Below are positions 17,976 to 26,500 of a stretch of 64,000 nt of DNA, in pieces. The position numbers were made by a program, and so were the translations under genes. The stretch lies in the NCBI GenBank assembly GCA_014728295.1, contig WJLW01000033.1, forward strand, positions 62,001 through 126,000, written 5' to 3'. The first letter of the stretch is position 1. Every line of letters starts with the position of its first letter. This DNA comes from Chitinivibrionales bacterium (GTDB taxonomy: Bacteria; Fibrobacterota; Chitinivibrionia; Chitinivibrionales; WJKA01). The notes beneath the pieces are model-generated. The model had not been told where the DNA came from. It made no database searches and saw nothing but the letters and a program-made list of their open reading frames with translations.

Positions 17976-18632
17976 TCAGGCCGAAAGCGGGTTCGCTTGT
18001 TGGGCTTCCGCAACCATTTGAAGGGCCTGCTGCGCTTTGGCTGTGATTTCCTTCCACTTCCTGCCCTCGATCAGGGAAGGGCGGGCAAGCCAGGAGCCGC
18101 CTATTGCAGCTACATTCGACATGTTCAGGTAATCCCGGGCATTTGCCGGACCGACCCCCCCCAGAGGAATGAATTTTACCCCGGTCGATTTAAATGGCCC
18201 GTCGAGAGCCTTGAGCATAGCGGTGCCTCCTGCCGCTTCTGCCGGAAAGAACTTGAGCAGTGTGCATCCCATTCCAAGACCGCGTTGGACCTCTGCTGGC
18301 GTCATTACTCCAGGAATAAACGGCAGCGCGTGCGCTTGTGCCTGAGCGACTATATCTGCATCAATGCCGGGTGATACGCCAAATTGCGCCCCGGCTTCGC
18401 AGGCGCGCGTGACTTGCGCCGGGCTCATGATGGTTCCTGCACCGATCAGCATCGATGGATAGCGCTTTGCTGCCTCCGCAATTGCACGAATTGCTCCCTC
18501 GGTTCGCAGCGTGATTTCCAGTATTGTCAGTCCACCCGCTGCAAGTGCATCACACAGGCCCAGTGCTTCCTCTGCGCTATTCACTGCCGCAACCGGTATG
18601 ATTCGTTTTTGATACAGTTGATGCATGAGCAT
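17976..18632 (-). CDS. eda: KDPG/KHG aldolase
   Basis: A 218-residue class I aldolase that cleaves 2-keto-3-deoxy-6-phosphogluconate to pyruvate and glyceraldehyde 3-phosphate. Conserved blocks: RIIPVAAV, GLTILEITLRT (catalytic Glu39), GAGTIMSPAQ, and LLKFFPAE with the Schiff-base Lys127. Length matches the trimeric enzyme. It is divergent from the XRE-cupin regulator of the GH88 cluster, with 92 bases between them, so it likely supplies the last step for sugar acids released by that cluster. No KDG kinase is seen nearby. Translation could begin at 18632 or at the in-frame ATG 18626. Confidence 0.92.
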   Translation of the reverse strand: MLMHQLYQKRIIPVAAVNSAEEALGLCDALAAGGLTILEITLRTEGAIRAIAEAAKRYPSMLIGAGTIMSPAQVTRACEAGAQFGVSPGIDADIVAQAQAHALPFIPGVMTPAEVQRGLGMGCTLLKFFPAEAAGGTAMLKALDGPFKSTGVKFIPLGGVGPANARDYLNMSNVAAIGGSWLARPSLIEGRKWKEITAKAQQALQMVAEAQQANPLSA

Positions 18633-18648
18633 ATTGCTTTAACAATAT
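18631..18648. promoter_or_regulatory. Palindrome at the eda start, candidate operator
   Basis: ATATTG-N6-CAATAT, perfect in both arms, overlapping the first ATG of eda. A related ATATTG occurs at 18711-18716 at the start of the divergent regulator gene. The adjacent XRE-cupin regulator is the natural candidate to bind. Confidence 0.4.
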
Positions 18649-18686
18649 AATTCAATCATAAATAGGATGTTAACGTAATTTTTTGG

Positions 18687-18715
18687 TTGATTATTTGCTT
18701 TGAAAGTAATATATT
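18687..18715 (+). promoter_or_regulatory. Candidate promoter of the XRE-cupin regulator/GH88 operon
   Basis: TTGATT (18687-18692) and TATATT (18710-18715) with a 17-base spacer. Transcription would start near 18722, only a few bases before ATG 18725. Confidence 0.45.
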
Positions 18716-18724
18716 GTGCCATAT

Positions 18725-19312
18725 ATGCACTCTGTGGAAAGGAAGCGCTTACAAGGCGAGAAAAAAACGAAGTCCACCCGAGCCAACAACGCGATGTTCG
18801 ATTTTTCGATCCTGCGTGTGTTGCGTAAACGGCAGGGGCATACTATCGCTGAGGTTTCCGGCATGAGCGGCGTTTCGCCGGCGGTAATATCCCGGCTTGA
18901 ACGCAATCAGGGCACCGCCGAACTCGAAACAGTGTTTCGCCTGAGTCGCGCCTACGGGCTGAATGGCGCAGATCTCATCAGTCTTGCCGAGTCGCGCTCC
19001 CCCCATCGCAAAGCGACAGAGCATTATGTGTCGGATGGGTTTGCCTTTGAGCGGGTAAGCTACGGCAATATGCGCTGTATGCTCGGCAATGCAAGGGCCG
19101 GCGCGCGTCTGTCTACACCCGAAATCCATCGTGACGAATATGAATTGTGCTGGGTGCTGGAAGGCTGCATAGAAGTGTATCTCGCCAACGAACGCCATAT
19201 TTTAAAAGCGGGTGACGCACTGCAATTTGACGCGGTGCTCGTACATGCCTATGAAGCTATTCAGGATTGCCGGGTGATCCTGGTTCATTTGACAAAAGAC
19301 AAAAGGTTCTAA
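18725..19312 (+). CDS. XRE-family transcriptional regulator with cupin sensor domain
   Basis: A 195-residue regulator. After a basic N-terminal extension, an XRE helix-turn-helix occupies about residues 25-85 (LRVLRKRQGHTIAEVSGMSGVSPAVISRLERNQG). A C-terminal cupin (about 110-190) has EIHRDEYELCWVLEGCIEVYL, probably the ligand sensor. Such proteins often control nearby catabolic genes. It is followed after three bases by the GH88 gene and is divergent from eda, so it probably regulates both. No clear ribosome-binding site precedes ATG 18725; GTG 18716 and ATG 18794 are alternatives. Confidence 0.82.
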   Translation: MHSVERKRLQGEKKTKSTRANNAMFDFSILRVLRKRQGHTIAEVSGMSGVSPAVISRLERNQGTAELETVFRLSRAYGLNGADLISLAESRSPHRKATEHYVSDGFAFERVSYGNMRCMLGNARAGARLSTPEIHRDEYELCWVLEGCIEVYLANERHILKAGDALQFDAVLVHAYEAIQDCRVILVHLTKDKRF

Positions 19313-19315
19313 CAC

Positions 19316-20707
19316 GTGCGTATCAATGAATTGGTGACAGCTCAATCGCTTGTGCCCGGCATACACCGATTATGGGAGCTGTCGGCCGCAAAGCTGCAGG
19401 CACTCGAGCGCCATTTTGAGTATCGATGCGGGGCGCCGGTGTTTACCGTTGATGGTCGCTATTCCCCGCAAAAGTGGACGCAATGGACGCGTGGATTTGA
19501 TATCGGCTCTCGCCTTCTGCAGTTTGATGCTACCGGAGAATGCTCGTTTTTGCACAGCGGCCGCGCTGCAACCCTGCATGATATACCGACATACCTGACG
19601 CATACGGGTGTGCATGATCATGGATTCAACGTAATGAGCACCTACGGCAACCTGTTGCGCTTGTGCGAGGAGGGCAAACTTGACAATGAATGGGAGCGGT
19701 CCTGCTACGAGCTGGCCGTTCGCTGTTCGGGAGCTGTTCAGGCGATGCGCTGGACGCCGTGCGAGGGGGGGGGCTTCATTTATTCTTTTAACGGTCGCCA
19801 CTCTCTTTTTATTGATACCATGCGCACACTTCGTGTACTGGCGGCGGCCCACAGCCTGGGGCAGGTTTTGATGAGTGAAGCAGATGAATGCATATCACTC
19901 CTCGGACGGCTGATCGCACATGCACACTGCACGGCGCGCTACGCAGTTTTCTACGGCGAAGGCCGCGATATATATGATATCCCCGGTCGCGTTGCCCATG
20001 AAAGCATTTTCAACACGAAAAACGGGAGCTATCGCTGCTGCGGATCGCAACAGGGCTATTCTCCCTTCACCACCTGGATGCGTGGGCTTGCCTGGGCAAT
20101 ATGCGGATTTGCAGAGCAGCTCGAATATCTGTCCGCACTTGACGATGAGGAGCTGACACCGCATGGCGGACGCCCTGCCGTCGAGGCTGCCATGACGCGT
20201 GCTGCAAGAGTTACCAGCGATTATTATCTGGCAACCACCCCGCTTGATGGTATACCATACTGGGACAGTGCAGCCCCGGGTCTGGTGCACCTTGGTGAGT
20301 ATACCGCGAAGCAATCCGATCCTTTTAACGGCTACGAACCGGTCGACAGCTCGGCAGCAGCGGTTGCTGCGCAGGGGCTCTTGCGACTGGGCAGGTATTG
20401 CCTGCAACGAAAGCATGTCGAGCAGGGGGCAAAATATCAGCAGGCGGGACTTACCGTGCTTTCAGCATTGCTGGACGAACCCTACATCAGCCTTGATTTG
20501 GATCACCAGGGGCTTCTGCTGCATAGCGTGTACCACCGACCGAATGGATGGGACTGCATTCCTGTCGGCAAAAGCATACCCTGCAATGAGTCAAGTATGT
20601 GGGGAGATTACCATCTCCGGGAACTCGCCCTCTATGTGCTGAGGTCGGCGCTTGCACAGCCCTGCCCGGCATTCTACACGGGAACAATGAAGGAACACAG
20701 CTTATGA
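19316..20707 (+). CDS. Glycoside hydrolase family 88-type unsaturated uronyl hydrolase
   Basis: The 463-residue protein fits the GH88 (alpha/alpha)6 barrel, which removes a 4,5-unsaturated uronic acid from oligosaccharides by hydrating the double bond. Family features are FIDTMRTLRVLAAAHSLG (the catalytic-Asp region), TWMRGLAWAICGFAEQ, DPFNGYEPVDSSAAAVAAQGLL and the C-terminal SSMWGDYHLRELAL. No signal peptide is seen, so it likely acts on imported disaccharides. GTG start after a weak AAGG. It overlaps the downstream cupin gene by four bases (ATGA). The exact substrate (glycosaminoglycan-, ulvan- or rhamnogalacturonan-type) cannot be told. Confidence 0.8.
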   Translation: MRINELVTAQSLVPGIHRLWELSAAKLQALERHFEYRCGAPVFTVDGRYSPQKWTQWTRGFDIGSRLLQFDATGECSFLHSGRAATLHDIPTYLTHTGVHDHGFNVMSTYGNLLRLCEEGKLDNEWERSCYELAVRCSGAVQAMRWTPCEGGGFIYSFNGRHSLFIDTMRTLRVLAAAHSLGQVLMSEADECISLLGRLIAHAHCTARYAVFYGEGRDIYDIPGRVAHESIFNTKNGSYRCCGSQQGYSPFTTWMRGLAWAICGFAEQLEYLSALDDEELTPHGGRPAVEAAMTRAARVTSDYYLATTPLDGIPYWDSAAPGLVHLGEYTAKQSDPFNGYEPVDSSAAAVAAQGLLRLGRYCLQRKHVEQGAKYQQAGLTVLSALLDEPYISLDLDHQGLLLHSVYHRPNGWDCIPVGKSIPCNESSMWGDYHLRELALYVLRSALAQPCPAFYTGTMKEHSL

Positions 20708-21138
20708 TAATTTCCGATCTCAAAGCAATTGAAGGCAGGCGCTTTCCTGCGCGGCGGCTTACGCAGAACTTAGTCGGGGGAAGTGCGCCGGTGCAGGCAG
20801 ACTGCTTCTCCATGGGCCTGGTAATTCTTGACCCGCATGGCGGCCAGGTGCCCTGGCACAATCAGGAGCAGGAAGAGGTGTATTTCATTCTTGAGGGCAC
20901 AGGCGAAATGTGCCTTGGACAGGAGTGCCGTAAATTCGAGACCGGTCAGGCAGTATACATCCCGTCCCGAGTATATCACCAATTGACAAATACCAGCGGC
21001 ACGCCGTTGAAAATGATCTATTGCTACGGCCCCTCAGGTGATGTGGCTCACTGGCGGCAGGAGCTCGACGGCACCTTGCCCAAAGCTGGAACGCAGGCGC
21101 CATCGCTTCCGGAAGGCGCCTGCGCCCAACATGCTTGA
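20704..21138 (+). CDS. Cupin-domain protein
   Basis: A 144-residue single-domain cupin. The first motif reads VPWHNQEQEEVYFILEGTGEM and the second AVYIPSRVYHQLTNTSG, with the usual His/Glu metal ligands. It could isomerise or epimerise a sugar intermediate, or bind one. ATG 20704 overlaps the GH88 stop in ATGA and follows GAAGGAA, so the pair is translationally coupled. Its position between a GH88 enzyme and an oxidoreductase suggests a metabolic, not regulatory, role. Confidence 0.78.
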   Translation: MIISDLKAIEGRRFPARRLTQNLVGGSAPVQADCFSMGLVILDPHGGQVPWHNQEQEEVYFILEGTGEMCLGQECRKFETGQAVYIPSRVYHQLTNTSGTPLKMIYCYGPSGDVAHWRQELDGTLPKAGTQAPSLPEGACAQHA

Positions 21139-21188
21139 CGGGTGATCATGCAACCGGCAAAAAACCTTTATTGTGGAGGTCGAGGCAA

Positions 21189-22346
21189 ATGAGTGCGATC
21201 AAACAGCGCAAAATCGGCATCATTATGAACGGTGTAACCGGGCGCATGGGGACACATCAGCATCTCATGCGAACAATCGTGCCAATCATGCGCGAAGGAG
21301 GGGTGTGGATCGACAACGACACCTGCCTCATGCCGGATCCGGTGCTTGTCGGACGCAACGAAGCCCGGCTCGAGAAACTGGCGACCGCATCCGGCATTAA
21401 CAAATGGACAACAAATTGTGAAAAAGCACTCAGCGATGCGAACAATATCATCTATTTCGACGCACAGACAACCAGCCGCCGGGTTCAATCGGTAAAAACG
21501 GCAATCGAGGCGGGCAAGCATGTGTATTGTGAAAAGCCGACGGCACTCACGACGGCGCAAGCACTGGCGTTGTATCACCAGGCTGAAGCCGCGGGAATTA
21601 TCCACGGCGTCGTACAGGATAAACTCTGGCTTCCCGGCCTGCTGAAACTGCGAATGGTAGGCAAGAGCGGTCTTCTGGGTAAAATCCTCTCTGTTCGCGG
21701 CGAATTCGGTTACTGGGTTTTTGATGGCGATGGGGTGCCTGCTCAGCGACCATCGTGGAATTACCGGACCGAAGAAGGTGGCGGCATAATTTTGGATATG
21801 TTCTGTCACTGGCGCTATGTTCTGGATAATTTGTTTGGTGAGGTATCCGCCGTATCCTGTCTCGGAGCTACGCATATACCCGGGCGATGGGATGAAAATG
21901 GCAGACCGTATGGAGCAAACGCCGACGATGCCGCGTATGCAACCTTTGAGCTTGAAGATGGCGTTGTCGCGCAATTCAACTCTTCCTGGACAACGCGGGT
22001 TCGTCGGGATGACCTGCTGAGCGTGCAGGTTGACGGTGATCACGGCAGTGCGGTAGCGACACTCAGGCGTTGCTTTGTGCAGCCTCTGAGTGCAACACCG
22101 CGCGCAGTATGGAATCCGGATATCGACGATCCTCATGACTATCTTTCAGACTGGCTGGAGGTACCCGATACCGTTGCCTTCCCCAATGCATTCAGAGCCC
22201 AGTGGGAGTTGTTTCTTAAATCGGTGGCGGCCGGTACGCACTTTCGGTGGAATCTGCTTGAAGGCGCCAAGGGCGTGCAACTGGCAGAGAAAGGATATGA
22301 ATCATGGAAACGCAGGGCCTGGGTAGACATCGAAAAATTGCAGTAG
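21189..22346 (+). CDS. Gfo/Idh/MocA-family oxidoreductase (first copy)
   Basis: A 385-residue NAD(P)-dependent sugar oxidoreductase family member. The nucleotide-binding loop is the variant IIMNGVTGRMGTHQHL rather than the usual GxGxxG. The family signature YCEKPTA appears near residue 117, and HWRYVLDNLFGE follows in the substrate domain. ATG 21189 follows GGAGG with eight bases between; the earlier GTG has no such site. Such enzymes oxidise or reduce sugar hydroxyls, sometimes through 3-keto intermediates. It lies in one run with the GH88, cupin and SDR genes. Confidence 0.85.
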   Translation: MSAIKQRKIGIIMNGVTGRMGTHQHLMRTIVPIMREGGVWIDNDTCLMPDPVLVGRNEARLEKLATASGINKWTTNCEKALSDANNIIYFDAQTTSRRVQSVKTAIEAGKHVYCEKPTALTTAQALALYHQAEAAGIIHGVVQDKLWLPGLLKLRMVGKSGLLGKILSVRGEFGYWVFDGDGVPAQRPSWNYRTEEGGGIILDMFCHWRYVLDNLFGEVSAVSCLGATHIPGRWDENGRPYGANADDAAYATFELEDGVVAQFNSSWTTRVRRDDLLSVQVDGDHGSAVATLRRCFVQPLSATPRAVWNPDIDDPHDYLSDWLEVPDTVAFPNAFRAQWELFLKSVAAGTHFRWNLLEGAKGVQLAEKGYESWKRRAWVDIEKLQ

Positions 22347-22376
22347 CAAACTGATAAGTCTGACAGGAGGAAGCAC

Positions 22377-23168
22377 ATGTCAAATGAAAACGGGTCGGGG
22401 AGGCAAGTCGCGCTGGTGACGGGCGGAATGCGAGGCATCGGTTTTGGCATATGTCAATCGCTTGCCGGCATGGGCTTCGACATTGTCACCTGCGGCAGGC
22501 GTTCGAGTGACGAGGTGTCGGGTGTGAAACTCGAGTTGGAAGCGCATGGACACGAGGTAGTGTACCTGCAGGCAGACTTACGTGAAGACAAAACGCTGTT
22601 GCATCTCGCAGGCACAATAAGAGACCAATTCGGCAGGCTCGACGTATTAATCAACAACGCGGGAATCGCCCCTCCAGACCGACGCGATGTTCTGGATGCC
22701 ACGCTCCCGGGCTTCCAGGAGGTCATGTCTGTTAACTGCACTGCACCTCACTTTCTTATTCAGCATGCCGCCCCGTTGATGATTGAGCAACGCAGGCGAA
22801 GCCCGGAATGCACATGCTGCATTGTCAATATTACATCGGTCTCGGCTGCCGTTGCATCAGTTGACAGAGCGGAATATTGTATCTCAAAAGCCGCCCTGAG
22901 CATGGCCAGCATGATCTGGGCGGTACGACTGGGTGAATATGGAATCCCCGTGTATGAAATTCGTCCCGGCATTACGGCGACCGATATGACTGCAGGAGTC
23001 AGGTCGAAATATGATGAACGCATTGCGCAGGGCTTGTTGGTTCAGCCTCGCTGGGGTATGCCTGAGGATGTAGGGCGAGCGGTTGCTGCGCTGGTAAGGG
23101 GTGATTTTTCGTACTCAAGCGGACAGATTATCAATGTCGATGGTGGCTTGACACTGAAAATATTATAA
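22377..23168 (+). CDS. Short-chain dehydrogenase/reductase (KduD/FabG-like)
   Basis: A classical SDR of 263 residues: cofactor loop TGGMRGIGFGI, LINNAGIAPP, catalytic Ser in ITSVSAA, and YCISK (Tyr and Lys). The C-terminal SSGQIINVDGGL completes the family pattern. In a uronate locus an SDR of this type could be a 2-keto-3-deoxygluconate dehydrogenase or a related sugar-acid reductase, but the sequence alone does not say. An AGGAGG-type site precedes the ATG. It is 30 bases after the first oxidoreductase. Confidence 0.87.
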   Translation: MSNENGSGRQVALVTGGMRGIGFGICQSLAGMGFDIVTCGRRSSDEVSGVKLELEAHGHEVVYLQADLREDKTLLHLAGTIRDQFGRLDVLINNAGIAPPDRRDVLDATLPGFQEVMSVNCTAPHFLIQHAAPLMIEQRRRSPECTCCIVNITSVSAAVASVDRAEYCISKAALSMASMIWAVRLGEYGIPVYEIRPGITATDMTAGVRSKYDERIAQGLLVQPRWGMPEDVGRAVAALVRGDFSYSSGQIINVDGGLTLKIL

Positions 23169-23192
23169 CCGGAATATCTCAGAGGTTGTCAC

Positions 23193-23555
23193 ATGCAGCT
23201 TTTTCGAATTCACGATTTGCCTGATATCCGCGAAGGGCATTTTCTCAGCGGCATACTTGACGAAGCGTATTTGTGCAACGGCGGTCTGGGTTTTAAAAAG
23301 CGGGGTCACCGGACGCATACCGCAGACGGGGCGGGCGGAAGCGACCGTCATGTTCATGATGACGACGAAGTATTTGTCATACTGCAGGGCAAAGCCAAAA
23401 TGGAGATTAACGGCAAGGCTCTTCAACTGACCACCGGAGATATTTGCGTTGTTGAGGCCGGTGAAGATCATCACCTCGTTTCGGATGTCGTTGATCCATG
23501 TGTTAATCTCTGGCTGCATGGCGGGATCGCCCGTCACCCGGCGCAGGAGGCTTGA
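23193..23555 (+). CDS. Small cupin protein
   Basis: A 120-residue cupin with a His-rich metal site: RHVHDDDEVFVILQGKAKMEING and DICVVEAGEDHHLVSD. It is only distantly like the other cupin of this operon. The gene is followed closely by the second oxidoreductase; its tail contains that gene's GGAGG. A role on a sugar intermediate or in sensing is inferred from context. Confidence 0.8.
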   Translation: MQLFRIHDLPDIREGHFLSGILDEAYLCNGGLGFKKRGHRTHTADGAGGSDRHVHDDDEVFVILQGKAKMEINGKALQLTTGDICVVEAGEDHHLVSDVVDPCVNLWLHGGIARHPAQEA

Positions 23556-23563
23556 CGAAAAAC

Positions 23564-24772
23564 ATGCCTGAACCTTTGCAAACCGTATTATACGGTATCG
23601 GCGGCTATGGCCGATTTTACGTGCGATTCGCGCTTGACCGGAAGCAGCATGCCATTGAATTGGCCGGCGCAATTGATCCCGCCGCGCGGCAATGCGCAAC
23701 CGGTGCCACTCTGGTCGAGAAACATATACCGATATTCTCCAGTGCCGGACACTGTTGCGCACATCACCCCGTCGACCTGGCAATAATTGCTACGCCACCT
23801 CATCTCCATGCTCTGCATATAACCGAAGCGCTGGCGCAGGGTTGCAATGTGCTTTGTGAGAAACCGCTGTGCACGGTTGTGGATGATGCCGTTACGATTG
23901 CGAATGCCCGTGATCGTGCGGATAAGCTCGTTGCAATCGGCTATCAATGGGCGTATAGCCCGGCAATTCAAAGGCTGAAGCGTGATGTTGCCGCAGGATT
24001 ATTTGGTCGTCCTCTGCGTATGCGATCGCTGGTATTCTGGCCGCGGACGGTGCACTATTATCGTCGCAATCCGTGGGCCGGGCGCCTGCGCGACGATGCC
24101 GGTCGCATAGTCCTCGACAGTCCGGTGATGAATGGCGGTGCACATTTTTTGCATGCGATGTTTTTCGTGCTGGGAGATACGCCCGCCGATAGCAAAAATC
24201 CGGTTGATATCTGTGCCGAGCTGTACCGTGCGTTTGACATCGAAAGCTTCGATACTGCTGCGTTGCGCGCTCATACAGGCGAAGGTGTCGAAGTCCTCTT
24301 TTATGTTTCGCATTGTGTTGCCGCGGAAGCCGGTCCGAAATTCACCTTTGAATTTGAAAATGCAGTTGTTTCGTGTGACGGACCCGGCCGGGAAATCGTC
24401 GCGCATTTTCACGACAATAGCGTTGCAGCGTACGGCAAGATCGATCATCACTCTCCCGGCAAATTGCTGGATACTGTCGATGCGATTCGAACCGGCGGTG
24501 ATGCAACCTGCACAGTGGAAGCCGCGCTGTGCCAGACTCTGTGCGCCAATGGCTGCCATGAATCTGTCCCGGACATAATCGATGTCCCGCCTCGCCTGGT
24601 TAAGGAGCGTGAACGTGATGGTGTGCGCTGGAGATGGATTGATGGAATTGATACGCTACTGACTGAATGTTTCTCCAGAGGGCGCCTTCCTTCGGAGCTG
24701 GGGGCAAGGTGGGCGTCATCGGGCAAACTCATAGACGTGCGCAACTACCGACGGTTTAGCGCAAGGGTATAA
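23564..24772 (+). CDS. Gfo/Idh/MocA-family oxidoreductase (second copy)
   Basis: A 402-residue oxidoreductase with a standard dinucleotide fold (VLYGIGGYGRFYVRFAL), IATPPHLHALHI and the signature LCEKPL. The C-terminal domain contains NGGAHFLHAMFFVLGD. It is clearly different from the first copy, so the two probably act on different steps, for example oxidation and later reduction of one sugar. I start it at ATG 23564, 13 bases after GGAGG; an upstream TTG at 23552 is too close to that site. It is the last gene of the operon. Confidence 0.83.
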   Translation: MPEPLQTVLYGIGGYGRFYVRFALDRKQHAIELAGAIDPAARQCATGATLVEKHIPIFSSAGHCCAHHPVDLAIIATPPHLHALHITEALAQGCNVLCEKPLCTVVDDAVTIANARDRADKLVAIGYQWAYSPAIQRLKRDVAAGLFGRPLRMRSLVFWPRTVHYYRRNPWAGRLRDDAGRIVLDSPVMNGGAHFLHAMFFVLGDTPADSKNPVDICAELYRAFDIESFDTAALRAHTGEGVEVLFYVSHCVAAEAGPKFTFEFENAVVSCDGPGREIVAHFHDNSVAAYGKIDHHSPGKLLDTVDAIRTGGDATCTVEAALCQTLCANGCHESVPDIIDVPPRLVKERERDGVRWRWIDGIDTLLTECFSRGRLPSELGARWASSGKLIDVRNYRRFSARV

Positions 24773-24834
24773 AGCAGCCCGTCCGGCCGGGACGACGTAA
24801 TCGTGTGTGCCGCACCGGGAGGATGACCCACAAT

Positions 24835-24863
24835 TTGATTTATCCCGATTATATTGATATTTT
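24835..24863 (+). promoter_or_regulatory. Candidate porin promoter
   Basis: TTGATT (24835-24840) and TATTTT (24858-24863), 17 bases apart. Seven-base arms TTGATAT (24854-24860) and ATATCAA (24876-24882) form an inverted repeat over the start region and may be an operator. Confidence 0.4.
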
Positions 24864-24912
24864 TATCAGTTTTCCATATCAATCTTCAATAACATTTTAA
24901 GCGGGAGGATGT

Positions 24913-26007
24913 ATGCAGAAAAGTTTCGCCTTGTGCCTTGTGGTTGGTTTGATTGCTTTTGTCCGGGCGGATGAAGATCCGAAACCCGAGTTAAAGCCGT
25001 ATGGTTTTTTGAAAGGGGATATGTACTTTTCGACGGATGGGCTGAATTCGTGGGGGTCGGGATCAATTGTTGCGGCCGCACGCGCAACGGGAAGCGATGA
25101 GACGGCCTATGCATTAAGCGCGCAGCATTCGCGTTTTGGTTTGAAGGGGAGTGCTCCGGTTGGTAATATGCAGATTGGCGGAGTGCTCGAGCTCGATTTT
25201 TTTTCAACAAAATCTCTGACGAATGCAAACGCCAATCCGCGCATCCGCCTGGGTTATGCCTGGATTGAATTAATAAAGGGTCTGCAATTGAGATTCGGTC
25301 AGCAGTGGGATCTTTTCTCACCGTTGAATCCGTCGACCAATAATACGAATGCCAATCTTTGGTACAACGGGAACTACGGATTCAGGCGCCCCCAGGTGCA
25401 ATTCCGCTATTTGATGGATTTTGTTGCAGTAAAGCCGATTGTACAAATCAGTGTCGGTGAGGGTGCTAAAGAAGGTGAAACGGATGTCAGTCCCGGAGCC
25501 GATAACCTCTCAATGCTCCCCATGATCCAGGGGCGCGTTGGTTTAGGCTTTGCCGAATCAATGTCGGCCGGTTTTTCTGGATTCTATACCGCCTTTGGTG
25601 AAGATCAGGACTATTCAGCCAATGGTATTTCAGTTGATGTTAATCTCCCGATCCACGATCTTTTCGCTTTCAAGGGCGAATTCGGCTACGGCGGCGGCAT
25701 GAATCATGCAAACATATTTACCATTGGCCCACCCGACTCCGACATCATCGGTTTCTGGGCAAATGTTATATCCAAACCACTTGACTTTTTGCACATCATT
25801 GTCGGCTTTGCAGACGAAATGAATATCACCGAAGATCTTGCAGACGGCCAGGAAGAAAGCAACCTTACCGTCTTCGGCAACCTTACCTTTCCTTTCGGCA
25901 AATACTTTTCCATTGCTGCAGAATATCAATTCATCAGCACGACGGTCAAAGGACAGGATGCCTTTACCGGTGGTGTGATCGACATTGCCGCAAAGATTTC
26001 CTTCTAA
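24913..26007 (+). CDS. Outer-membrane porin-like protein
   Basis: A 364-residue exported barrel. Signal peptide MQKSFALCLVVGLIAFVRA, then KPYGFLKGDMYFSTDG, a start seen in DcaP-type and related trimeric porins. Many Gly/aromatic strands follow (LRFGQQWDLFSPLNPST, FRRPQVQFRY), and the last residue is Phe in AAKISF, as expected for outer-membrane insertion. GGGAGG precedes the ATG. It follows the GH88 operon by 140 bases with its own candidate promoter, so it may serve uptake of acidic sugars; that is inference. Confidence 0.82.
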   Translation: MQKSFALCLVVGLIAFVRADEDPKPELKPYGFLKGDMYFSTDGLNSWGSGSIVAAARATGSDETAYALSAQHSRFGLKGSAPVGNMQIGGVLELDFFSTKSLTNANANPRIRLGYAWIELIKGLQLRFGQQWDLFSPLNPSTNNTNANLWYNGNYGFRRPQVQFRYLMDFVAVKPIVQISVGEGAKEGETDVSPGADNLSMLPMIQGRVGLGFAESMSAGFSGFYTAFGEDQDYSANGISVDVNLPIHDLFAFKGEFGYGGGMNHANIFTIGPPDSDIIGFWANVISKPLDFLHIIVGFADEMNITEDLADGQEESNLTVFGNLTFPFGKYFSIAAEYQFISTTVKGQDAFTGGVIDIAAKISF

Positions 26008-26059
26008 CCAATGCAACGGCGCCGGATGCTTGCCGGCGTCATCCATTCTCCACGTTTCT

Positions 26060-26482
26060 ATGAAAATAATCGCTATTGCCGGAGCGCGTTCCGGAGTTGG
26101 CAAAACAACACTGGCCGGCCGTATCCGTACGGTACTGCCCAATGCTGTTCATGTCAAGGTCGGCAGCCATCACCCAAAGGTCGCAAAAAGCACCCCGTTG
26201 TATCCGGCCAAAACCCCGGTTGACAAAATCAAGCAGGAGCACGCTGATGCAGCCTATCTGATACTGGAGAGCAACAGCATCCTGAATACGTTCGATCCTG
26301 AGTGCGTAATTTTTCTTGATGCAGACAATCCAAAACCATCCGCAGGCCCGGCGCGGGAAAGAGCCGACATCATTCGTGGGCATGCCCTCACCTCTGAGAT
26401 GATCGCCAGTCTGTCGAGGAAACTGCAACTGCCTCGCCAGACGATACAAAAAATTATCTCGATGGCCAATGCCACATCGTAA
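26060..26482 (+). CDS. MobB-like P-loop GTPase domain protein
   Basis: A 140-residue P-loop protein: AIAGARSGVGKTTLAGRI holds the Walker A motif. The remaining pattern (KVGSHHPKVAKS, ADAAYLILESNSIL, ECVIFLDADN) resembles the MobB family, which binds GTP in molybdenum-cofactor work, but Mob partners are absent here. I start at ATG 26060; the longer in-frame start lies inside the porin gene and adds unrelated residues. The ribosome-binding site is weak. It is transcribed behind the porin gene. Confidence 0.6.
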   Translation: MKIIAIAGARSGVGKTTLAGRIRTVLPNAVHVKVGSHHPKVAKSTPLYPAKTPVDKIKQEHADAAYLILESNSILNTFDPECVIFLDADNPKPSAGPARERADIIRGHALTSEMIASLSRKLQLPRQTIQKIISMANATS

Positions 26483-26500
26483 ATCAGGTTGGTGTTATGC

